This document shows positions 7,198-18,611 of a DNA stretch of 18,840 bases, one piece after another. Source of the stretch: an uncultured Collinsella sp. Its GTDB lineage: Bacteria; Actinomycetota; Coriobacteriia; Coriobacteriales; Coriobacteriaceae. Under the pieces are notes generated by a model. It had not been told where the DNA came from. It saw only the letters and a program-made list of their open reading frames with translations, and made no database searches. The stretch spans positions 1-18,840 of the forward strand of contig UQVD01000038.1 in the NCBI GenBank assembly GCA_900544385.1, given 5' to 3'. Every line of letters begins with the position of its first letter. Positions within the stretch are counted from its first letter, which is position 1. The translations under genes were made by a program, and so were the position numbers.

Positions 7198-7281
7198 CAG
7201 ACCACGCCGCCGGGCGTATCCAAAAATTGGTACATTTCCGCAAAGCCTACACAAAAGGAATCCCCTCCTGTGCGCTTGGGA

Positions 7282-7420
7282 GGATTCCCGGATCGGGCGG
7301 CCCAGGTTTTAAGTTTGCTGCTCTACAGTCCTGCGCAAGACGGAAAGCACATTAAGTGCTTTCCTTTGCGTGCGGAACTCGCGACAAACTTAAAACCTGG
7401 GCCGCCCGGTCCGGGAATCC
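7282..7420. repeat. Nested palindrome: 36-bp inverted repeat (35/36 identical) around a second hairpin
   Basis: The arm at 7282-7317 is the reverse complement of 7385-7420 except for one base. The 67-base centre contains a second hairpin, GGAAAGCAC (7342-7350) with GTGCTTTCC (7356-7364), extended below a small internal loop by CGCAA (7334-7338) against TTGCG (766-7370 region). The arms contain smaller palindromes such as GGGCGGCCC. No run of T follows, so it is not a normal terminator, and no credible gene lies inside. It sits between the terminator of the sigma-factor module and the str promoter. It may be a non-autonomous mobile palindrome, a structured RNA or a protein-binding site; the sequence does not decide. 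Confidence 0.85.
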
Positions 7421-7443
7421 GACGTGCTCGTTGGGGCAACGTT

Positions 7444-7480
7444 ACCTGCCAAAAAGGGACAGGTTTATTTTGGTCGGTTT
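7444..7480 (-). repeat. 37-bp dispersed repeat, copy 1 (inverted relative to copy 2)
   Basis: This stretch, read on the plus strand, begins ACCTGCCAAAAAGGGACAGG and matches the reverse complement of 9238-9274 at 35 of 37 bases. The core can fold as a seven-pair imperfect hairpin around a seven-base loop. The two copies bracket the ECF sigma-factor module. Short hairpin repeats of this kind often belong to REP-like families moved by a transposase encoded elsewhere, but that assignment is inference. Confidence 0.8.
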
Positions 7481-7559
7481 TATCTGGGAAAACGTCGCGC
7501 TCCAGCGGTAATCTGCTCTCATCTGTCGCATGGAAATCGGCGGCGTTTCCATTTAACGC

Positions 7560-7592
7560 AAAAGAGGCCGCTTCCCCTAGTAGGAAGCGGCC
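7560..7592 (-). terminator. Intrinsic terminator of the ECF sigma/membrane-protein operon
   Basis: A perfect ten-pair stem (GGCCGCTTCC at 7566-7575 with GGAAGCGGCC at 7583-7592) and a seven-base loop are followed on the minus strand by TCTTTTG. It lies seven bases past the stop codon of the membrane-protein gene. Confidence 0.88.
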
Positions 7593-7599
7593 CCAAATC

Positions 7600-8676
7600 T
7601 TACGAATAGACGATGGTAAAGGGTACTTCTGTTTCGGTCTCTCCTGTTGACGTGCACCTCGTGCCCTCAAGCGTTACTGAGACCACTTGGTCGACATCAA
7701 TCAACTTCGTTGGCACCCAGATGTTCTCTCCGCTATTGCGCGCATAAGAAAAATATAAGTTGAACACCCCTGCGTCGTCATCTTCGATAGTCTGCTCCGA
7801 TCCATCCTTGTAGCTGACGGTCAGTTTATGATCAACTGCTTCATAGCCCAGATCATCGATGTGCGTCTGGATGGAAAACGGGCTGATCTCGAGAGGCGAG
7901 TCATCGGAGCGGAGTTCCTTTGTATCGACGTACGCTCCAACGCTAAACTCGGGCGTCGATGCTTCGAACAGCTTCGCGTCCTCGCCTTCGCCCTCAGTCC
8001 AGCAGATATTCCAGGTGACCGCATGTCCCAAATCTCGCTCGCGATCCCACGAGGCAAAGTACATCGTGCCATTAATGACCGTGTCGCTTGATGTGTCCTT
8101 ATCAATTGTGCAGCGTGTGTCAGCCCATTCCTCGCCGAAGTTCATGCTGGGCGTGCCGATGCCTTGTTCTTCTTCACCATAGAGAACAAGTTCGCCTGTC
8201 TCTGCTGCCGGCTTGTAGTAGTTAACGCCATTTGAATTGGACAACGTAAACGTCACGGCTCCGCAGCCGTTTTGGTCAATAGCCATCTCATGGATATCAA
8301 GCGTATAGCCGTTACCCTCGACGGACAGATTAACCTCCTGAACTGCGCCCTCCAGGCTTTGGGGCGCGATGCCGTCACCAAACTCTCTGGTGTAGGTATA
8401 TTTAGTCCCCGATGAACCGCCGTTGGTCCAGGTAATGGAATCCCCGTTGCCGTGGTTTCCCCAGGCTGAGGCAAAATAGCTGGAATTGATAACGGCGTAG
8501 GCGACCCCTCCGGTCGCCAACACTCCGGCAAGACATCCGATTACGGCAACATACAGAGGCTTCGCGTGACCCTTTCGACGAAGCGGCTCTCCAGCCGCAG
8601 CATCAATAACACGGTCGGCAAGGTCGCTATCGGCTTGGATGGACTCGAAGGCCTGCTTGATTTGATTGGATTTCAC
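7600..8676 (-). CDS. Single-pass membrane protein, probable anti-sigma factor (DUF4179-like)
   Basis: I do not recognise this 358-residue protein with certainty. Residues 1-40 form a charged, probably cytoplasmic segment (MKSNQIKQAFESIQADSDLA...), residues 41-63 a single hydrophobic helix, and the remaining 295 residues a probably extracellular, acidic, beta-rich domain containing cysteines near residues 137, 193 and 230. A short cytosolic N-terminus, one membrane helix and a large outer domain, encoded directly behind an ECF sigma factor, fit the anti-sigma factors of Gram-positive bacteria, including DUF4179-type proteins. The start is a GTG at 8674-8676 with a strong GAGGAGGG ribosome site; it overlaps the sigma gene by 50 bases, so translation is probably coupled. 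Its base composition is visibly less GC-rich than that of the flanking ribosomal genes, hinting at a different history. Function is inferred from context. Confidence 0.8.
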   Translation of the reverse strand: MKSNQIKQAFESIQADSDLADRVIDAAAGEPLRRKGHAKPLYVAVIGCLAGVLATGGVAYAVINSSYFASAWGNHGNGDSITWTNGGSSGTKYTYTREFGDGIAPQSLEGAVQEVNLSVEGNGYTLDIHEMAIDQNGCGAVTFTLSNSNGVNYYKPAAETGELVLYGEEEQGIGTPSMNFGEEWADTRCTIDKDTSSDTVINGTMYFASWDRERDLGHAVTWNICWTEGEGEDAKLFEASTPEFSVGAYVDTKELRSDDSPLEISPFSIQTHIDDLGYEAVDHKLTVSYKDGSEQTIEDDDAGVFNLYFSYARNSGENIWVPTKLIDVDQVVSVTLEGTRCTSTGETETEVPFTIVYS

Positions 8677-9145
8677 GGTCGCCCTCCTCTAAGATGAATT
8701 TGAGCTTCGATCGACCGCGAGCTAAACGCGTTCGAACGGTCGCGGCTGGTACATGCATCAACTCGGCAATCTCTGAGGTCGAAAAGCCCAGGTAGTAATA
8801 GAGCACGATGGGAACGCGGAATCGCTCCGGAAGTCGCATAACGTCTGACAGGACCGCCTTGGTCTCATCCTGCGCCGCCGAAAGCGAATCGGCCAGATTC
8901 TCAATATCCTCCACACGCCTCCATGGCTTTCGAAAGAGCGATTTGCATTCATTGATCGTGACCCGGACAAGCCAGCGGCGAAGATGTTCCCAACTTTCAA
9001 AGTGCCCATCGCTTTTAAGCAACTTAAGAAAGACATCTTGGGCAACATCGTCGGCATCGGCACGATCGCGCAGGTACGTCAATGCGATTCGAAACACGAC
9101 ATCACGGTGATCCTCGACCGCCTGTCTAAATGCTTGTTCTTCCAT
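8627..9145 (-). CDS. ECF-family (sigma-70 group 4) RNA polymerase sigma factor
   Basis: This 172-residue protein is a typical extracytoplasmic-function sigma factor that would redirect RNA polymerase to a small regulon when its anti-sigma factor lets it go. Region 2 spans about residues 10-75 (DVVFRIALTYLRDRADADDVAQDVFLKLL, then the WLVRVTINECKSLFRK recognition part). Region 4 spans about 100-152, with LPERFRVPIVLYYYLGFSTSEIAELM and the helix-turn-helix HVPAATVRTRLARGRSKLK. I chose the ATG at 9143-9145, five bases after GGGAGG; the GTG two codons upstream overlaps that site. An ECF-type promoter precedes it, suggesting autoregulation. The pair with the following membrane-protein gene is a sigma/anti-sigma module inserted between rpoC and rpsL. 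Which signal it senses cannot be told. Confidence 0.93.
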   Translation of the reverse strand: MEEQAFRQAVEDHRDVVFRIALTYLRDRADADDVAQDVFLKLLKSDGHFESWEHLRRWLVRVTINECKSLFRKPWRRVEDIENLADSLSAAQDETKAVLSDVMRLPERFRVPIVLYYYLGFSTSEIAELMHVPAATVRTRLARGRSKLKFILEEGDREIQSNQAGLRVHPSR

Positions 9146-9194
9146 AATCACCTCCCGGTGACGTTAATAATTCTTGGTGAGGCCCTCACCTTAG

Positions 9195-9222
9195 ATACGC
9201 TCTTGTCGGGCGAAATGTTTCA
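9195..9222 (-). promoter_or_regulatory. ECF-type (sigma-W-like) promoter, probably autoregulatory
   Basis: On the minus strand TGAAACATTT (-35; TGAAAC at 9217-9222) is followed 17 bases later by CGTATCT (CGTA at 9196-9199). TGAAAC with CGTA at about this spacing is the established signature of Bacillus ECF sigma factors such as SigW. The predicted start is near 9188, about 43 bases before the sigma-factor ATG. Autoregulation by the encoded sigma factor is the natural inference. Confidence 0.7.
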
Positions 9223-9237
9223 AATTCAAGCAGGAAA

Positions 9238-9274
9238 AACCTACCAAAATATACCTGTCCCTTTTTGGCAGGTT
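9238..9274 (+). repeat. 37-bp dispersed repeat, copy 2
   Basis: Inverted counterpart of the repeat at 7444-7480 (35 of 37 bases identical). It lies between the rpoC terminator and the ECF promoter. The core ACCTGTC-N7-GGCAGGT can form a hairpin, and on the plus strand it is followed by TTTTCTTT, so it might also act as a weak plus-strand terminator. A longer alternative fold pairs AACCTACCAA with TTGGCAGGTT. Confidence 0.8.
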
Positions 9275-9286
9275 TTCTTTAACAAA

Positions 9287-9319
9287 AAGACCCGCTTCCC
9301 TGTTGGGAAACGGGTCTTT
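9287..9319 (-). terminator. Intrinsic terminator of the rpoB-rpoC transcript
   Basis: AAAGACCCGCTTCCC (9287-9300 region) pairs with GGGAAACGGGTCTTT (9305-9319) around a TGTT loop, with one mismatched pair. On the minus strand it runs into TTTTT. It lies 27 bases past the rpoC stop, separating the polymerase genes from the sigma-factor module. Confidence 0.9.
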
Positions 9320-9345
9320 GGAAGGACGGTTAACGTACTAGGAAA

Positions 9346-13821
<4,476 letters not shown>

Positions 13822-13827
13822 AGTCAA

Positions 13828-16800
13828 CTACTCCTTATCAGTGGTCGTGGCGGCGACAGCCTCGGGTGCCTCGGCGGTCTCGGCATCCTGGGCCTCGACG
13901 TCGGCGTCAACGCCGGCGAGCGCAGCCAGGTCATCGAGGGCAGAGGTCTCCTCGGCGGTCACGGGGGCGGAGGCGTCCTCGTCGGCATCGTGCATGGGCT
14001 CGATGTCAAGCGCGAGGGAACGAATCTCCTTGACGAGAACCTTGAAGGACTCGGGGATACCCGGAACCGGGACGTTCTCGCCCTTGACGATGGACTCGTA
14101 GGTCTTGACGCGGCCCACGGTATCGTCGGACTTGACGGTCAGGATCTCCTGCAGGACGTTGGAAGCACCGTATGCGTACAGTGCCCAAACTTCCATCTCG
14201 CCGAAGCGCTGACCGCCGAACTGAGCCTTGCCGCCCAGCGGCTGCTGGGTAACCAGGCTGTAAGGGCCAGTCGAACGGGCGTGGATCTTGTCATCGACCA
14301 TGTGGCCGAGCTTGAGGATGTAGGACGTACCCACGGTAATGGGCTCGCGGAACTCCTCGCCGGTGCGGCCGTCGAACAGACGGGTCTTGCCGCGCTCGTC
14401 AAGCTGGGTGACAAACTCGGGGCGCATGTGATCGCCAAAGGCAGCGGTGGCCTTGTTGAGCATGTTCTTGTTGGCGCGACGGATGACCTCGGCGATCTCG
14501 TCCTCCTTGGCGCCGTCGAAAACGGGCGTCGAGACGAAGAACGGACCGGGGACATACTTGTCGGAGTCGGCCTGCTCGGTATCCCAACCGCAGGCAGCAG
14601 CCCAGCCAAGGTGGCACTCGAGCAGCTGGCCGACGTTCATACGCGAAGGAACGCCCAGCGGGTTGAGGATAACGTCGATCGGGGTACCGTCAGCCATGTA
14701 GGGCATGTCCTCGACCGGCAGAACGTTGCAGATAACACCCTTGTTGCCGTGGCGGCCGGCGATCTTATCGCCCTGCTGGATCTTACGACGCTGGGCAACG
14801 TAGACGCGCACCTGCTCGTTGACGCCGGGGGCCAGATCGTCGCCGTTCTCGCGGCTAAAGCGGACGACGTCGATGACGCGGCCGTAAGCGCCGTGAGGCA
14901 TCTTAAGGGAGGTGTCGCGGACATCGTGGGCCTTGGCACCGAAGATGGCGCGCAGCAGGCGCTCCTCGGCGGTCAGAGCGCTCTCGCCCTTAGGCGTGAC
15001 CTTGCCGACCAGGATGTCGCCAGGGCCGACCTCAGCGCCGATGCGGATAATGCCGTCCTCGTCGAGGTTGGCAAGCATATCCTCGGAGAGGTTCGGGATC
15101 TCGCGGGTGATCTCCTCGGGGCCGAGCTTGGTGTCGCGGGCATCGATCTCGTGACGGGTGATGTTGATGGTCGTCAGCAGGTCCTCGGCCACCAGGCGCT
15201 CGGACACGACGATACCGTCCTCGTAGTTGAAGCCTTCCCACGGCATGTATGCCACGGTGAGGTTCTGACCCAGTGCGAGCTCGCCATGATCGGTCGAGGG
15301 ACCGTCAGCCAGGGGCTCGCCCTGCTCAACGGTGTCACCGACGCGCACGAGCGGACGGTGGTTGATGCAGGTGGACTGGTTGGAGCGCTGGTACTTGGCC
15401 AGGTGATACTCGTCCATGCCGCCGGCATGCTTGACGATGATCTTGGCGGCGTCGGCAAAGATGACCTCGCCGGCATTCTTGGCCAGGGTGACCTCGCCGG
15501 AGTCCAGGGCGGCGCGACGCTCCATGCCGGTACCGACATAGGGAGCGGCAGGGTGAACCAGCGGCACGGCCTGACGCTGCATGTTGGCGCCCATCAGCGT
15601 ACGCTTGGCGTCGTCGTGCTCCAGGAACGGGATCAGCGTGGCTGCGACGGAGAGCATCTGACGCGGCGAGACGTCCATGTAGTCGACGTCCTCGACAGGC
15701 ACGTCGGCGGGAGCGCCGAAGGAGCCGTCGAAGTCGCGGGTACGGGCGATCACGGTGTGCGGGCGGACAAGCTTGCCCTCGGCATCGGTCGTGATGAACT
15801 CGTTGGTCTTGGGATCGAGCGGCGTGTTGGCCGGCGCGATGACGTGCTTCTCTTCCTCGTCAGCGGTCATCCAGTCGATCTGGTCGGTGGCAACGCCGTT
15901 CTCGACGCGGCGGAACGGAGCCTCGATGAAGCCGTACTCGTTGACGCGGGCGTAGAGGGCGAGCGAGCCGATCAGGCCGATGTTGGGGCCTTCGGGGGTC
16001 TCGATCGGGCACATGCGGCTGTAGTGCGAGTTGTGAACGTCGCGGACGGCCGTCGGCACGTTGGTGCGGCGGCTGGAGCCGGACTTGTGGCCGGCAAGAC
16101 CGCCAGGGCCGAGTGCGGACAGACGGCGCTTGTGGGTCAGACCGGTCAGGGGGTTCGCCTGGTCCATGAACTGCGAGAGCTGCGAGGAACCGAAGAACTC
16201 CTTGATGGAGGCCACGATCGGGCGGATGTTGATGAGCGACTGCGGGGTGATCTCGTCGATGTCCTGGGAGCTCATGCGCTCACGGACGACGCGCTCCATA
16301 CGGCTCATGCCGATACGGAACTGGTTGGCGACGAGCTCGCCGACGGTACGAATACGGCGGTTGCCAAAGTGGTCGATGTCGTCGACCTTGAAGCCCTGCT
16401 CGCCGGCAGCGAGGGACAGCAGGTAGCGCAGCGTCGCGACGATATCCTCGTCGGTGAGCACCGTGACCTCTTCCTCGGTGGTGAGGTTGAGCTTCTTGTT
16501 GACCTTGTAACGACCAACGCGGGCCAGATCGTAGCGCTGCGGGTTAAAGAGCAGGCCCTCGAGCAGGCTGCGGGAAGCATCCACGGTGGGAGGCTCGCCC
16601 GGGCGCAGGCGACGGTAGATCTCGATAAGGGCATCCTCGCGGGTGAGGGCGGTGTCGCGCTCCAGGGTGCGCTTGATCACATCGGAGTTGCCGAGCAGCT
16701 CGATGATGTCGTCGTTGGTGACGGCAATGCCAAGGGCGCGCAGGAACATCGTGGCGCTCTGCTTGCGCTTACGGTCGATGGAGACCATGAGCTGGTCGCG

Positions 16801-17319
16801 CTTGTCGACCTCAAACTCAAGCCAGGCACCGCGGGACGGGATGATCTGGGCCTTGTAGATCTGCTTGCCCGAATCCATCTCGGAGCTGTAGTACACACCC
16901 GGGGAACGGACGAGCTGCGAGACGACGATACGCTCGGTACCGTTGATGATGAAGGTGCCCTGATCGGTCATCATAGGGAAGTCGCCCATAAAGACGAGCT
17001 GCTCCTTGATCTCGCCGGTCTCCTTGTTGGTGAGACGGACGTCGGTCAGAAGCGGGGCCTGATAGGTCATGTCCTTCTCGCGGCACTCCTCGACGGTGTG
17101 CGCGGGGTCGCCGAACTGATGCTCGCCGAAGGTAACCTCGAGAACATGGTTCTGGCTCTGGATGGGGCTGGATTCCTTGAACGCCTCACGAAGGCCCTCG
17201 TCCTTAAAACGCTCAAAGGATTCCCTTTGAACAGAGATAAGGTTGGGGAGCTCCATGGCCTCCGGGATTTTCCCGAAGCTGACGCGCTTGCGCTCAGTGG
17301 CAGTGTATGCGTAGGTCAC
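13828..17319 (-). CDS. rpoB: RNA polymerase beta subunit with divergent fork loop 2
   Basis: Beta forms the other half of the polymerase active-site cleft and is the rifampicin target. The product is 1163 residues from a GTG start (17317-17319), nine bases after AAGGAGG. The rifampicin region FFGSSQLSQFMDQ...RRLSALGPGGL spans 375-408, keeping the equivalents of E. coli D516 (D386), H526 (H396) and S531 (S401), so sensitivity would be expected; N518 is alanine. Other landmarks are CPIETPEGPNIGLIGS, GDKIAGRHGNKGV and GGKAQFGGQRFGEMEVWAL. Directly after GPGGL, residues 409-424 replace the usual eight-residue TRERAGFE-type segment. The C-terminus is a roughly 50-residue acidic, alanine-rich tail. 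The stop TAG is immediately followed by the alternative rpoC TTG, so the pair is tightly coupled. Confidence 0.98.
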   Translation of the reverse strand: MTYAYTATERKRVSFGKIPEAMELPNLISVQRESFERFKDEGLREAFKESSPIQSQNHVLEVTFGEHQFGDPAHTVEECREKDMTYQAPLLTDVRLTNKETGEIKEQLVFMGDFPMMTDQGTFIINGTERIVVSQLVRSPGVYYSSEMDSGKQIYKAQIIPSRGAWLEFEVDKRDQLMVSIDRKRKQSATMFLRALGIAVTNDDIIELLGNSDVIKRTLERDTALTREDALIEIYRRLRPGEPPTVDASRSLLEGLLFNPQRYDLARVGRYKVNKKLNLTTEEEVTVLTDEDIVATLRYLLSLAAGEQGFKVDDIDHFGNRRIRTVGELVANQFRIGMSRMERVVRERMSSQDIDEITPQSLINIRPIVASIKEFFGSSQLSQFMDQANPLTGLTHKRRLSALGPGGLAGHKSGSSRRTNVPTAVRDVHNSHYSRMCPIETPEGPNIGLIGSLALYARVNEYGFIEAPFRRVENGVATDQIDWMTADEEEKHVIAPANTPLDPKTNEFITTDAEGKLVRPHTVIARTRDFDGSFGAPADVPVEDVDYMDVSPRQMLSVAATLIPFLEHDDAKRTLMGANMQRQAVPLVHPAAPYVGTGMERRAALDSGEVTLAKNAGEVIFADAAKIIVKHAGGMDEYHLAKYQRSNQSTCINHRPLVRVGDTVEQGEPLADGPSTDHGELALGQNLTVAYMPWEGFNYEDGIVVSERLVAEDLLTTINITRHEIDARDTKLGPEEITREIPNLSEDMLANLDEDGIIRIGAEVGPGDILVGKVTPKGESALTAEERLLRAIFGAKAHDVRDTSLKMPHGAYGRVIDVVRFSRENGDDLAPGVNEQVRVYVAQRRKIQQGDKIAGRHGNKGVICNVLPVEDMPYMADGTPIDVILNPLGVPSRMNVGQLLECHLGWAAACGWDTEQADSDKYVPGPFFVSTPVFDGAKEDEIAEVIRRANKNMLNKATAAFGDHMRPEFVTQLDERGKTRLFDGRTGEEFREPITVGTSYILKLGHMVDDKIHARSTGPYSLVTQQPLGGKAQFGGQRFGEMEVWALYAYGASNVLQEILTVKSDDTVGRVKTYESIVKGENVPVPGIPESFKVLVKEIRSLALDIEPMHDADEDASAPVTAEETSALDDLAALAGVDADVEAQDAETAEAPEAVAATTTDKE

Positions 17320-17392
17320 CAGGTTTTTCCTCCTTCACGGAAATGCTCGGTGGGTTGGCGAGGCATAGCTTCGCCAGTTATCGCAACCTAAT

Positions 17393-17420
17393 AGTTTATC
17401 AGGTACCGACCGTTGGGCAA
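17393..17420 (-). promoter_or_regulatory. Candidate rpoBC promoter
   Basis: On the minus strand TTGCCC (17415-17420) is followed after 16 bases by TAAACT (17393-17398), with A/T-rich runs upstream around 17440-17480. Transcription would start near 17386, about 67 bases before the rpoB GTG. The match is moderate; the galU terminator just upstream makes a promoter in this gap necessary. Confidence 0.45.
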
Positions 17421-17497
17421 GAAAAGCCTTGACGCGATTGAGTTTTTGGAGTAGCAAAGTTTTTCGACAGAAAACACGCAGGTAGATAGTGGTATAC

Positions 17498-17511
17498 CGA
17501 ACATCTGTTCA
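17498..17511. promoter_or_regulatory. LexA-box-like palindrome
   Basis: CGAACATCTGTTCA matches the Gram-positive and actinobacterial SOS box CGAAC-N4-GTTCG at nine of ten specified bases. A second overlapping dyad, TGTTCA-N11-TGAACA, runs on to about 17528. It lies between the galU terminator and the candidate rpoB promoter, 78 bases upstream of the promoter's -35, and no SOS gene is adjacent. It may be a chance palindrome. Confidence 0.35.
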
Positions 17512-17552
17512 TATATTTTCTGTGAACAGAGAGCCGGCAATCGCAGCTCTTA

Positions 17553-17586
17553 TAAAAAACGGGCGCGAACCGAGGTCCGCGCCCGT
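17553..17586 (-). terminator. Intrinsic terminator of galU
   Basis: A nine-pair stem (ACGGGCGCG at 17559-17567 with CGCGCCCGT at 17578-17586) has a ten-base loop and is followed on the minus strand by TTTTTATAA. It lies 20 bases past the galU stop, so galU is transcriptionally separate from rpoBC. Confidence 0.9.
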
Positions 17587-17606
17587 AAATGTCGATGTCC
17601 GAAGGC

Positions 17607-18515
17607 TTACTTGCGCATCAAGCCGCCGCGCTCGTCGATGGCGTCCCAGAAGGCGCTTGCAAAGCGAGGATCGCTTGCAGCCATGAGAGCGTTGGTGGCC
17701 ATCCAGCCAGAGGGAGTGCCGGTGTCGTAGCCCGACAGCGGGTCGATGACGACCGCGTACATGGCCTCGCGATCGAGCGAACGGGCCATTGCGTCGGTGA
17801 GCTGGATCTCGCCGCCCTTGCCGGCCTGCTGATCTGCCAGCAGGTCCATGACCAGCGGGCTCAGCAGATAGCGGCCGACGATGTACAGGTTGGACGGAGC
17901 AGCCTCGGGAGCGGGCTTCTCGACCAGACCGCCGATGCGCCAGACAGCGCCCGGCTCGGCATCGGCAACGCCCTCGGAGCCCTCGAGCGAACCGACGCGC
18001 TCGCCGGCGATAACGCCGTAGCGGCTGACTTCCTCGGGCGAGCAAGCAGCGACGGCGATAACCGAAGCGCCACCGTGCTCCTTGGAAACGGCGAGCATCT
18101 TGTCGCAGATGTCGCGGTTAGGCACAACGTAGTCGCCCAGAAGAACCAGGAAGTTCTCCCCTGCCACGGCGTCGGCAGCAGAGCGAATAGCATGGCCGAG
18201 GCCCTTGGGCTCGTACTGATAGCGGAAGTCGACCGGCATACCGCCAGCGTGGGCGACGGCATCGGCATAGGCGTTCTTGCCGCGCTCGCGCAGCAGGTTC
18301 TCGAGCGAGCGATCGGGCTGGAAGTAGTTCAGTAGCTCGGGCTTACCGGGAGAAGTAACGATGATGGCGTCGTCGACCTCCTCGGGGTCGAGCGCCTCCT
18401 CGACGACGTACTGAATGACGGGCTTGTCGAGCACCGGCAGCATCTCTTTGGGCGTGCACTTGGTGCCAGGCAGAAAACGCGTACCAAGACCGGCGGCGGG
18501 GATGATTGCCTTCAT
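17607..18515 (-). CDS. galU: UTP--glucose-1-phosphate uridylyltransferase
   Basis: GalU makes UDP-glucose from UTP and glucose-1-phosphate, feeding cell-wall glycopolymers, glycolipids and galactose interconversion. The 302-residue product has the family length. The nucleotidyltransferase signature is at the N-terminus (MKAIIPAAGLGTRFLPGTKC followed by PKEMLPVLDKPVIQYVVEE), with further family blocks KGLGHAI, LLGDY, GGLVEKP and GRYLLSP and the sugar-binding region GEIQLTDA. I chose the ATG at 18513-18515, with AAAGGAT upstream; an in-frame start 28 codons further up would add sequence unlike the family and would run through the leader hairpins. It has its own promoter and terminator. Its position between the presumed L7/L12 gene and rpoB is unusual, since these are normally adjacent. 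Confidence 0.95.
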   Translation of the reverse strand: MKAIIPAAGLGTRFLPGTKCTPKEMLPVLDKPVIQYVVEEALDPEEVDDAIIVTSPGKPELLNYFQPDRSLENLLRERGKNAYADAVAHAGGMPVDFRYQYEPKGLGHAIRSAADAVAGENFLVLLGDYVVPNRDICDKMLAVSKEHGGASVIAVAACSPEEVSRYGVIAGERVGSLEGSEGVADAEPGAVWRIGGLVEKPAPEAAPSNLYIVGRYLLSPLVMDLLADQQAGKGGEIQLTDAMARSLDREAMYAVVIDPLSGYDTGTPSGWMATNALMAASDPRFASAFWDAIDERGGLMRK

Positions 18516-18537
18516 GTTATTCAAAGATCCTTTCGCA

Positions 18538-18575
18538 GGCGCAAAAGCGCCCCATGCGTGCGGCACACAGCCGCA
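18538..18575 (-). promoter_or_regulatory. Two stem-loops in the galU leader
   Basis: GGCGC-AAAA-GCGCC (18538-18551) and TGCGGC-ACACA-GCCGCA (18559-18575) form two perfect short hairpins in the minus-strand leader, the first ending seven bases before the ribosome-site purines. Such an arrangement could affect translation start. They match no riboswitch class I recognise. Confidence 0.4.
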
Positions 18576-18611
18576 GACCAAATTGCGATACCTAAGCATC
18601 TTACCGCTGGA

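Noticed and set aside
7282..7420. Reading the nested palindrome as a CRISPR array or an insertion sequence
   Set aside because: There are only two arms in inverted orientation, no regular spacers, no transposase and no evident target duplication.
7270..7670. Short open frames on both strands across the nested palindrome
   Set aside because: They run through the inverted repeat, the dispersed repeat and a terminator, and have no plausible start signal or composition.
16048..16095. A compensated frameshift as explanation for the odd RpoB segment
   Set aside because: Translation of both other frames across this stretch gives no trace of the normal TRERAGFE-type sequence, and both flanks are in frame and conserved.
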